A DNA stretch of 64,000 nucleotides. Origin: Helichrysum umbraculigerum. Lineage: Eukaryota; Streptophyta; Magnoliopsida; Asterales; Asteraceae. The stretch lies in the NCBI GenBank assembly GCA_949592205.1, contig CATIUR010000006.1, positions 5,279,001-5,343,000 on the forward strand, in the 5' to 3' direction. The stretch's first letter is position 1; the number at the start of each line of letters is the position of its first letter. This document shows, one piece after another, positions 55,090 to 64,000 of the stretch. The translations under genes were made by a program, and so were the position numbers. Under the pieces are notes generated by a model. It had not been told where the DNA came from, did not search any database, and saw nothing but the letters and a program-made list of their open reading frames with translations.

Positions 55090-57729
55090 TGTCGCACCCC
55101 CAAATTATGATGCGGAAGCGGGTCGGTTCGGGGCGCGACTAATCAATACACAAAGCACCAGATTACATAATGAACGACCACTACATGCGTCGTTTACAAA
55201 TACATTGATAAAATAAAGGTTTTACACCGTTATAATATAGTTTACAAAAGCCCTTGAGTTCAAATGATAGAGATTCTATGGCATAACTAAATTATACAAA
55301 ATATAGTAATGCATGACAATCTCTTGATGTCTGTATGCGACTCGAACTAATGGGCATCCTGAATGGCAGTCCTACTGCTGCTGAGAACCTGAGAATACAT
55401 GCTAAAGGTCAGCTATAAAACTGGTGAGCTCACAGGTTTAATGATAAGAACAATGTATGAATCACAAGATTTAATGATAATTGAAATTAATCAAATATAA
55501 TGTACATACAGCCATGAGCACATAGTCTGAGCTTAACTGAGGTGTCAGGATCACAATTAAGTGCCTGAGCGAGGGTGCCTCTATGCGTATGCCTAATCAA
55601 CATACGTATGAACAAATGATAATGCGTCCGTTTTGACCAGTCAGTGCTTGCTGACCCGGACGGGGATTGTCAGTCCCATATGGATCCATACACTAACATT
55701 CACGCTACAAAGTATTACCAAACTATGCTAATGAGGACTTAAAATGATTAGATGATTTTAACTCATGTAGTATACATCGATGTTTTGATACTTGTGTTCA
55801 CATGTAAAACAAAATGAGCATGTATCTCACCCCTAGGTAAAAGCATTTAAAAAGGGGCTATGAGACTCAACTGAGCCTAATGAATTGTTAGCCAACAATT
55901 ATAATGATTCACAATGATTTGATGTCGTTACAACGACTGAACCTGCAGGGCGTCTTAGACGCGCAAGGTTTTGATAAATGATTAGATTCTTGAAACTTGC
56001 CGGGCGTATTAAACGCGCAAGGTTTAATTGATTAGATGACTCTACGGACCATCTATGCTAGTTATTCCCTTAACTAGTTATGACCAAATACTTTGGTTGT
56101 CGATTATGTTTTAGTTTTGAAAATGTATACGGGTCGTTGGTGACGGTTTGTAATAATAATTTCAAACTATTATTATTATACATGATTTGTTGTGCTTATA
56201 AAAGTGTATGTGTTTCATATATAAATCGTATCGTATAGGTTTAGTTGTTAATCAAGTATATTATATCCGTTATACTTTATTTCATAATTTACAAAATTTG
56301 GTACGAGTCTGAAAACAGTAATCTGCCATTTTCGGCCCCTAAACGACCCCGGATGGCCTAAAACTGACAAGGCTAAGGAACTTAGCATTGATCATTGGGT
56401 TGTTTTTGAATGACCGTGCGAATTTGAGCCCAATCCGTTACAATAATTTTTTCATCGAGAAGCACGTTTGTTATACTTGTGAAATTGTCGACGTTTTCGA
56501 AAAAATGTTTATTCTGTTTTAGCTGGGATTCGCAGGGCTAGTTTATTGATTCGTTGGATCATGAAATATAAGGGGGGAATCCGCCGGATTCAATTGAATC
56601 CGCCGGCTTGGTGACAAATGAAGGGAATCCGCCGGATTCCCATGAATCCGACCGGATTCATGATAATTTAAAGGACGCGCCGGGTACAAACTGCACGCGC
56701 CGGGTTGTTCTTGGTTCTGGGTGGGAATCCGCCGGATTCACCATGAATCCGCCGGATTCAAAGGTTTGTAACGAGTCTGCCGTTTCAAAATCATACCCAA
56801 ACCAAATCTAATCCGCAACTTAACTAGCAATCATCAATCCTAGCACTAATACATGATAATATACGTTATTTAAACATGAAATCACAAAGATTAAGTTAGT
56901 GTTTCCTTACGATTTAAAAACGGAGGTCGGATGATAATGATGATGAAAACGAAGAAGACGACGACGATGATGATCAAAATCTGCTGCTACTTGTTGTTGT
57001 TATTATTTGTTATTGTTGTTGTTGGATTTTGAATCGAGAGAGAGTTTTGAGATGAAGGAATGAAATGGAAATGAAGGCAAAGGGTGCGTTTGGTTGGTAT
57101 AGCCGGCTAACTCAATTATTTGAGTTAGTTGGCCTAATTTCGTAGTACAAAATACCCGTGTTTTTGTACCCGATCGAAAAGTAGTATAATGTTTTAAATC
57201 GATAAATTTTTAAAAATGAATTCGTTTATACTTTTATTGGAAGTATTTTATAAAAATACCTTTGGTGAGATATAATAATATATCTTTGTTTTACGTTTAA
57301 GAGACGGATACGATTCGAGTGGTTTCGTCGCGTTTGAGTACGATGTTATAAAATGAAATATGTTTTATTTTATTTAATGTAAATAATAATTACTATTTCC
57401 AATAATAATACATTATTTATATGTTTTGTCGCGACCGCTTTGTATTTGTACGATATGAATATTTTATATATTATCAAAATAATATATAATAATTACGAGG
57501 GTATTAAATAACAATTCCATATTACTTAATTACTTGATTTTTACCAACGCCGTATAATTGAATCGGAATTCGGCCGATTTGAAAATGAACGATTAATATA
57601 ATCGCGTACTGATATATATTCAACAATATATATATTGATACATACAATTAGCCTAATACATAGAACTAATTACACGTATTTCTTAATGATTAGGAGCTAA
57701 AAACTAGTCCTAATTTGACGGGTGTCACA
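55090..57729 (-). repeat. Solo LTR of a long-LTR Ty3 family (2,640 bp), TSD AATGT
   Basis: Plus-strand ends TGTCGCACCCCC...GGGTGTCACA, flanked by AATGT at 55085-55089 and 57730-57734. No PBS, gag or pol is present, so it is a recombined solo LTR. It shares blocks with the other long LTRs: CGGGTCGTTGGTGACGG near 56129-56145 and GGATTGTCAGTCCCATATGG near 55665. Its palindrome cluster is at 56577-56762. Very similar to 62337-64000. Confidence 0.92.
56577..56762. repeat. GAATCCGCCGGATTC palindrome cluster in solo LTR
   Basis: Five full or near-full GAATCCGCCGGATTC units (one GAATCCGACCGGATTC), half-sites, and two ACGCGCCGGGT units within 186 bp. Confidence 0.9.
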
Positions 57730-57873
57730 AATGTCCACTTCTCATTTCAACCAATAAGAAGAGTGTTTAGTGGGTGCAGATTCTATTTGAGTGGTTGAAA
57801 ACTGTTGTGGTCCCACTTTTATTAAACTGTGTGCTTTTTGTTGGTGGACAATAATTTTGGGACGGGGGGAGTA

Positions 57874-58298
57874 TAAAACAACTGAGTAGTTAGCTATTAA
57901 TAAATTTTAATATATAAATACATATCTAATTTATAAAATGCTTAAGCATGTAATAATGGCTTTTGTTCTTGCGGCAAGCCGGCAACTGTAAAGAGATCGA
58001 GAAGTTATAGGACGCAAGCAAAATGCACGCAGTTTAGCAGAATTCAAAGTGTAAATTTCAGTGTATCGATAATAGTGATATAGAGTAAGGATCCGGAGAG
58101 ATCATCCCGTTCGGAGAGCTACAGAGAGCTCCATTTACATCCAACCACATGCTGCCATCTGTTCCATACACCAGCCTTGAACAAAGGGCAAAAACGTAAA
58201 TTCGATATCACATTTAACCTCTGTCCGCTGACCTAAAAACACAATTAAAAAAACATTTTTTTCCCTTTAACTTTGGGATCGACAAAAATCCAGTACGT
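57874..58298. other. Noncoding stretch upstream of the FRS-like relic
   Basis: About 430 bp without ORF. It would be the distal promoter of 58512-60805 if that locus is transcribed. No clear TATA box can be told from the (TA)n run that follows. Confidence 0.4.
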
Positions 58299-58311
58299 AT
58301 ATATATTTATA

Positions 58312-58387
<76 letters not shown>
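58299..58387. repeat. (TA)n microsatellite
   Basis: About 40 TA units with one TTTA and one TGTA interruption near the start, 125 bp upstream of the first ATG of the FRS-like relic. Confidence 0.95.
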
Positions 58388-58389
<2 letters not shown>

Positions 58390-58511
58390 ATATACACGAT
58401 ACACATCTAATCGATCCAATATCATCTCGTTTTTGTAATCGTACAGCTATATCGATCGATATAGATACAAAAATCATCTCGTCGTATATACATACGCTAT
58501 TTGCAACAAAC

Positions 58512-60805
58512 ATGTTTGAAGAAATAATATCGACTCACACACCTACTGCAAATCAGATGATTCAACAATCATCTGCAAATCAGTGGATTCAGAAAACACC
58601 TACAATTGAAGATGACGCAAATCAGCTAATTGAACAAACACCTTCTACGCAACAGGAAAACAAAAGTAAGATGTTTATATGTATATACTTTGTATTGTAT
58701 ATGAATCTACATATCTCAGATCCAAAAAAAAAATATGTGAATCGTACTAATCTGTTTCTGTAAAATGCAGTTTTTACAAAATGCAGTGGCAGATATATAT
58801 AGTACGTAATATGCAGTGTATTTGCATGAAAGTTTTCTGTTTCATTAATACAAAATTGCAGTAATAAATATGTAACATGTAATATGCAGTGTATGTATGT
58901 GAATATATTTCTGTAGTAAGTTATATGTAATTTGCAGTATATTTTGTATGAATGTGTTTGTGTTTTTTTAATACCAAATGCAGTTAGTACAAAATGTAGT
59001 AACTCATAAGTAATATGTAATATGCAGTATATGTATGTGAATATATTTCTGTATTAAGTTATATGTAATTTGCAGTATATTTTGTATGAATGAGTTTCTG
59101 TTTCATGCAGTTAGTACAAAATGCATTAATAAATTTGTAATATTTAATATGCAATATATATGTGTGAATATGTTTCTATAGTAGCTTATATCTAATATTA
59201 AGTAATGGCAAGTACAAAATGCAGTAATTGATATGTAATACACAATTTGCAGTGTGCCTATAGAAATATATTTCTCTCGTAACTAATGTGTAATTTTGTA
59301 GCATATTTGTATGCATGTGTTTCAGTAACTTGCAGTTGTGTTAAATCCAGTAATTACTATGCAACACGTAATATGCAGTATAGCTGGCACTAAATAAATT
59401 CTATCATACATTGCAGAGTTTGAAAATGCAGTTGTCTCGCAATCAGCTGGTGTACCATTTTATAGTCCAGGAGGAAAAAGAATTTGGTACCCTAGTGTGA
59501 ACGATAAGCCAATAGTTGGAACAATATATGACACACTAGATGTAGCTTATAGCTTTTATCAGGAATATGCTAGGCAATCAGGTTTTGTTATAACATCTGT
59601 GATACCAGTAGCTAATGTAGTATTCTATGTTTCCGTTACGTTTCCTGTGTTAGTTGTCAAAACCAGTCAAACATAGTTGAATTTTTTTCCATCTGGTTGA
59701 TTTAAAAAAAAAATCATTAACACATGTGGTATCTGATAAATTTGAAACGTATTATGGTGCAGTACGGACGTGATGGCTGTGGTACAAGAATTTAAAGAAG
59801 CTGGTGACGTCGAACAACAGATAGATGCAAAGGCTACCGGTACTAATACATGCTATCTAATAAAAAATGCTATCTAATGACAAAATTTACTAACAAATGT
59901 ATTGGTAACACATGTGTTAATAATATAATGTTAATAACAAATGTTTGAGTAACATACTTGATAGTGTTAAAAAACTCACAGTGACACATAACCTATGTTA
60001 ATAACACATGTGTTATTAATTGATTACCACATGTGTTAGTAATTGCTTACCACATGTGTTAGTAATTAACCAACACATGTATTAGTAACACATGTGTTAA
60101 TAATATATGTTAATAACTATATGTTATTACTAGTATGTCACATGTGTTAGAAAATAACTATATTACTAGTTATTGATTGATTACCACATGTGTTATTACT
60201 AGTTATTACCACATGTGTTATTGATTGATTACCACATGTGTTAGTTCACATAAGTGATGACTTTAATGAAGAAAATTTTTACTTACACAAATTGTATATT
60301 ACTAGTATGTCACATGTGTTAGAAAATAACTATATGCTATTACTATATGTTCTTGTATGCTAACACATGTGTTATAGATTGCTAACACATGTGTTACAGT
60401 ATGCTAACACATGTGTTACTGTAACACATGTGTTATAGATTGCTAACACATGTGTTATGGATCACTAACACATGTGTTACTTTAAAATAACACATATGTT
60501 ACTGAATGTCTTTGCGCTTGCAGATTCTTTATGATGTACCTGATGACAAAGAGTTCAAGAGAAAGTTCAATAAGATTATATGGAACATGTGGATTACGCC
60601 GGAGCAGTTTGAGGAAGAGTGGTCAAAGCTAATGGACGAGTATAACACACACAACCACAAATGGCTCAAAAAGATATATGATATTAGGTCATGTGAAAGA
60701 AAGGCTGCAGAAGCTAAGGCAAAAGCAGAAGCTAGAGAGAGGGAGAAAGAGGAAGCACATGCGAGAATGATAGCAGAAAAGCAAACTACACAAAGTGGAC
60801 AGTGA
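58512..60805 (+). pseudogene. FAR1/FRS-like (MULE-derived) gene relic, split into exons
   Basis: Exon 1 (58512-58665, MFEEIISTHTPTANQ...) ends at a good donor (AAAA/GTAAG). Exon 2 starts after TTGCAG at 59417 in matching phase and encodes FYSPGGKRIWYPSV and LDVAYSFYQEYARQSGF, the start of a FAR1 DNA-binding domain. That frame stops at TAG (59674-59676). A later exon after CTTGCAG at 60524 encodes VPDDKEFKRKFNKIIWNMW and FEEEWSKLMDEYN...HKWLKKIYDIR, the FRS transposase-like region. It then jumps to a Lys/Glu/Ala coiled tail ending at 60805. The zinc-binding half of FAR1, most of the transposase domain and the SWIM finger are missing. FRS proteins are plant transcription factors derived from Mutator-like transposases; this copy is probably non-functional or a shortened derivative. 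Confidence 0.7.
58740..59400 (+). repeat. Tandem minisatellite in FRS-like intron 1 (ATGCAG units)
   Basis: Roughly 100-135-bp units with ACAAAATGCAGTAATAA, ATATGTAATATGCAGT and TTTGTATGAATGTGTTT recur about five times (starts near 58766, 58850, 58978, 59108 and 59215). Each contains several TGCAG trinucleotide-plus contexts that look like 3' splice acceptors. Confidence 0.8.
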
Positions 60806-61060
60806 ATGCTAACACATGTGTTACATGTTTAGTATCACATGTGTTAATGGATGATATAAAAAGTTGGTGACTTTAACTTTTGGTTTACATTTTTGATACT
60901 CATTGTTGAATGCTTACATTTTTGATTACTCATTGTTGAATGTTACATTTTTGATACTCATTTTTGATATGATGATTTCTTATTTTTAAATAATATATTT
61001 GTTGCTGGTTTTCTAACACATGTGTTACTTTGTTGTATGCTAACACATGTGTTACTATAT
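59885..61060. repeat. Dispersed AACACATGTGTT palindrome array
   Basis: About 20 copies of the 12-bp palindrome or one-base variants, spaced 15-60 bp, on both sides of the exon at 60524-60805. Spacers are variable AT-rich sequence such as TAGATTGC and TAGTAATT. A further six copies follow at 62214-62336. Confidence 0.9.
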
Positions 61061-61391
61061 ACATGTTTGATTCTTTGCATGTTAGTTGTCTATATGAATG
61101 ATTGTAACACATGCTTTACTTGTTTTGTAACAAATTATATTAAGACATCACACATGGAAATTACTTGTTTGGAGCCATATGTTTTACTTGTTTAATACCG
61201 CTTGTGTTAGTTAACTATTACAACATGTGTCAATGAATGGTAACACGTATACTAAAACGGATACTTTACTTTTTACACATGTGAAATATCTTTTAGTGGT
61301 ATGTAACAAAAGTTTTATGGTTATAGTACACAAGTGAGAGTGTACTGAAAAACAAGTGTTATTGGTAGTTAACACAAGTGTTACTGCATGG

Positions 61392-62146
61392 TAGAGATGA
61401 GCAAAACAGTCTAAGACTGAAACTGGTCCTGAACCGGACTGGGACCGGTCCTAGAAAAACTGGACTGGAAAAAGGACTGGACTGGTCCTAGGACTGCCTG
61501 TCAGTCCTACTTCAGTCCTACTTTTCAGTCAGAAGACTGGTTAAAAACTGGACTGAAATCAGTTTAAACTGGTTAAAGACTGAAACTGGTTTAAAACTGG
61601 CAAAAAGACTGAAATGTATTATATGCTATTTATGTTTATTTATGGTTTTTAAACTTTTTTTCTTTCCTTATTAAATTTAATAAAGGTCAAATTGTATTTG
61701 ATACATTTTTATTTCTTTATTTGTAAACTTTTATTTATTTTTACATCAACAATTTCAATTATATACATTTTAATTTAGTCATACTTTACATTTATTAATT
61801 TTTTCTATTGGCTTTATTATTTTGCACCATGAAATATGAAGTTATATTACTCTTCGAAAGTTTCTTGTTAAGAATTTTCATTTTAATCTCGATAAAAAAA
61901 TAAATAAAAGTTCAAATTGTAACTATTGACAAAATTATCGACCATGAAAAAAAGACTGAAAATAACTGAAACTGGACTGGGACTGGGACTGGACTGAAAT
62001 TCTAAGAAAAACTGGCAAAACTGGTGAAAAACTGGATTGAAACTGGACCAGTCCTTGAAAAGACTGGTTTTTAATTTTCTGTTAAAAAACTGAACTGTTT
62101 TGAACTGGACTGAAAACCAGTTTTATCTGGTCCTTGCTCATCTCTA
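61392..62146. mobile_element. hAT-type MITE with ACTGG repeats, TSD CTGCATGG
   Basis: Ends TAGAGATGAGCAA and (inverted) TAGAGATGAGCAAGG, flanked by CTGCATGG at 61384-61391 and 62147-62154. Both ends are packed with GGACTGG, AAACTGG and GACTGAAA units. No transposase. Inserted inside the palindrome array. Confidence 0.92.
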
Positions 62147-62213
62147 CTGCATGGTACCAAGTGTAAAGTAATAGTTAAACCAAGTGTCAGTTTCCTGTGT
62201 AATAGTAAACTTT

Positions 62214-62336
62214 CTAATAACACATGTGACTGGTAACACATGTGATACTGACTGGTAACACATGTGTTAGTGACTGGTAACACATGTGTTAGTGACTGGT
62301 AACACATGTGTTACTGCTTGGTAACACATGTGTTAG
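62214..62336. repeat. Near-tandem GGTAACACATGTGTTAGTGACT array
   Basis: Six units of about 20-22 bp, the most regular part of the AACACATGTGTT array, ending exactly where the next LTR starts. Confidence 0.9.
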
Positions 62337-64000
62337 TGTCGCACCCCCAAATTTACATGCGAAAGCGGGTCAAATCGGGGCGCAACTAATCAATACACAA
62401 AGCACATAAGATACATAATGAACGACCACTACATGCGTCGTTTTACAAATACATTGATTAACGTAAGAGTCTACATATGGTTTACAAAAGATGAGTTCGC
62501 ATAGATATTTGAGAGATTCTAATACATATCTAATTTATACAAAATATAGAAATGCAAGGAAATCTCTTGATGATTATATGATTGCATGCGACTCGAGCTA
62601 CAGTATCCTGATTGGGCAGTCCAACCTACTGCTGAGTACCTGAGATAACATGCTAAAAGGTCAGCTATAAAGCTGGTGAGCTCACAGGTTTGATATGATA
62701 AGATATGATTTGTGAACCGCAAGATTTAATGAGTTGATTTACAAATCATGTAAATAAATGAATAATGAGTATCACATGAATATTTGTAATTAAACAAATA
62801 AGTATAGATTGATACAACTAACATGAGCACATAATCTGAGCTTAACTGAGGGGTCAGGATCACAATCAAGTGCCTGATCGAGGGTGCCTCTATGCGTATG
62901 CCTAATCAACATACGTTTGAACAAATGATAATGCGTCCGTTTGACAGGTTAGTGCTTGCTAACTCGGACGGAATTGTCAATCCCATATGGTACCATACAC
63001 TAACATTCACGCTAAATCATATTAACAGAACTATGCTTCAGAGGACTTTGATTGATTAGATGAAAACAACTCATGCAGCATATGTGATAATTTGATACTT
63101 GCGTTCACATGTAAAACAAAACAGAGCATGTATCTCACCCCTCGGTAAAAGCATTTAAAATAGGGGCTATGAGACTCACCTGAGCCTAATGAATTGTTAG
63201 CCAACAATTATAATGATTCACAATGATTTGATGTCGTTACAACGACCGAACCTGCAAGGCGTCTTAGACGCGCAAGGTTTTGATAATGATTAGATATTGA
63301 ACCTGCCGGGCATATTAAACGCGCAAGGTTTTGATTGATTAGATGACTCTACGGACCATCTATGCTAGTTGTTCACTCAACTAGTTATGCCCAAATACTT
63401 TGGTTGTCGATTATGTTTGAGTTTTGAAAATGTATACGGGTCGTTGGTGACGGTTTGTAATAATAATTTCAAACTATTATTATTATACATAATTTGTTGT
63501 GCTTATAAAAGTGTATGTGTTTCATATATAAGTCGTATCGTATAGATTTAGTTGTTAATCAAGTTCATTATATCCGTTACACTTTATTTCATAATTTACA
63601 AAATTTGGTACGAGTCTGAAAACAGTAATATGCCATTTTCGACCCCTAGACCACCCCGGAAGGCCTAAAACTGACTAGGCTAAGGTACTTAGCCTTGACC
63701 ATTTAGCTGTTTTTGAATGACCGTGCGAATTTGAGTCCAATCCGTTACAATAAATTTTTCATCGAGAAGCTACCTTCAAACACTTGATCCGCCATTTCAT
63801 TTGCTACCTACAAACACTTAATCCGCCTAAAACGGATCAAGAAAGTGATCCGCCGGATCATGGCATATTTGAGTGATCCGCCATTTCATACCTTGATCCG
63901 CCGGATCATGGGAGTGATCCGCCGGATCATGGTCCAGTTTCAGGGTCTGTTCGTGCAACAATTTAATCACAGCAAAATGGGTTCGATTTGGGGACATAAT
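62337..64000 (-). repeat. Partial LTR of the solo-LTR family, cut by right window edge
   Basis: Starts TGTCGCACCCCCAAATTT and follows 55090-57729 closely for about 1.43 kb; both share the ATGCGTCC and GGGTCGTTGGTGACGG blocks. After CATCGAGAAGC (near 63771) it leaves the sister sequence and enters a GATCCGCCGGATCA cluster. Whether a full element or a solo LTR follows cannot be seen. Five bases before it are GTTAG. Confidence 0.88.
63797..63932. repeat. GATCCGCCGGATCA palindrome cluster
   Basis: Three full GATCCGCCGGATCA units and several half-sites (GATCCGCCATTTCA) within about 140 bp, at the place where the sister LTR has GAATCCGCCGGATTC units. Confidence 0.9.

Larger units (their letters stand above)
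55030..57871. mobile_element. Stowaway MITE (197 bp net), split by a solo LTR
   Basis: Ends CTACCTCCGTCCCAAAATTAT and (inverted) CTCCCCCCGTCCCAAAATTAT, TA on both sides (55028-55029 and 57872-57873). Removing the solo LTR and one TSD copy leaves 197 bp, almost the length of the Stowaway at 18677. Confidence 0.88.

Noticed and set aside
59885..61060. AACACATGTGTT array considered as a centromeric or telomeric satellite
   Set aside because: Spacing is irregular and the array is local and broken by an exon; it is neither a telomere repeat nor a typical 150-180-bp satellite.

Overview
The window is nuclear DNA of a flowering plant, most likely an asterid and perhaps Asteraceae. That placement is an inference from how the gag-pol proteins and the PIF/Harbinger-type ORF look to me; no search was run. 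The sequence is AT-rich, has no bacterial-style gene packing, and nearly all of it is transposable elements nested inside one another. I found no tRNA, rRNA or CRISPR array. The only possible host-type gene is a decayed FAR1/FRS-like locus at 58512-60805.

Layout. (1) 1-6130: minus-strand Ty3/gypsy element with a 2,250-bp LTR, cut by the left edge and broken by stops. It sits in (2) a plus-strand Ty1/copia relic (6131-8620, resuming at 17302-17910). (3) The copia relic is split by an Athila-like LTR element (8621-17301, TSD CCCTA), which in turn holds a gag-only Ty3 element with 2.5-kb LTRs (9116-16512). (4) 17911-20639: four or five MITEs, several with clear target-site duplications (TSDs). 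(5) 20643-31730: a PIF/Harbinger derivative (TSD TAA) whose transposase relic is interrupted by a very young, intact 10,003-bp chromovirus-type Ty3 element (21183-31185, TSD TGCAT). Its two 2,233-bp LTRs are equal in length and identical wherever I compared them. (6) 31734-38157: mostly noncoding, with more MITEs and Helitron-like ends. (7) 38158-45572: a plus-strand relative of the young element, truncated at its 3' side. (8) 45573-53821: Athila-like LTR and pol pieces on the minus strand, with a 4.67-kb CACTA element (46389-51058, TSD TCG) that itself carries a hAT-type MITE. (9) 53822-54888: a second Harbinger derivative. (10) 55030-57871: a Stowaway MITE split by a 2,640-bp solo LTR (TSD AATGT). 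(11) 58299-62336: the FAR1/FRS-like relic, embedded in tandem repeats and about 25 copies of the palindrome AACACATGTGTT, with a hAT MITE. (12) 62337-64000: the start of another LTR of the solo-LTR family.

How the parts relate. Only the young element looks able to move: it has a PBS, a PPT, identical LTRs, an unbroken 1,470-codon gag-pol and an additional upstream ORF. That upstream ORF (161 and 170 codons in the two related elements) starts 322-324 nt inside the 5' LTR, ahead of gag, and ends in a conserved coiled-coil-like segment. I do not recognise it from any standard retroelement protein, and it is the best candidate here for an undescribed component. The second unusual pattern is a cluster of short GC-rich palindromes inside almost every long LTR. 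In the chromovirus-type LTRs the cluster sits at a similar place but its repeat unit differs between families, and even between two close relatives (GAATCCGCCGGATTC versus GATCCGCCGGATC).
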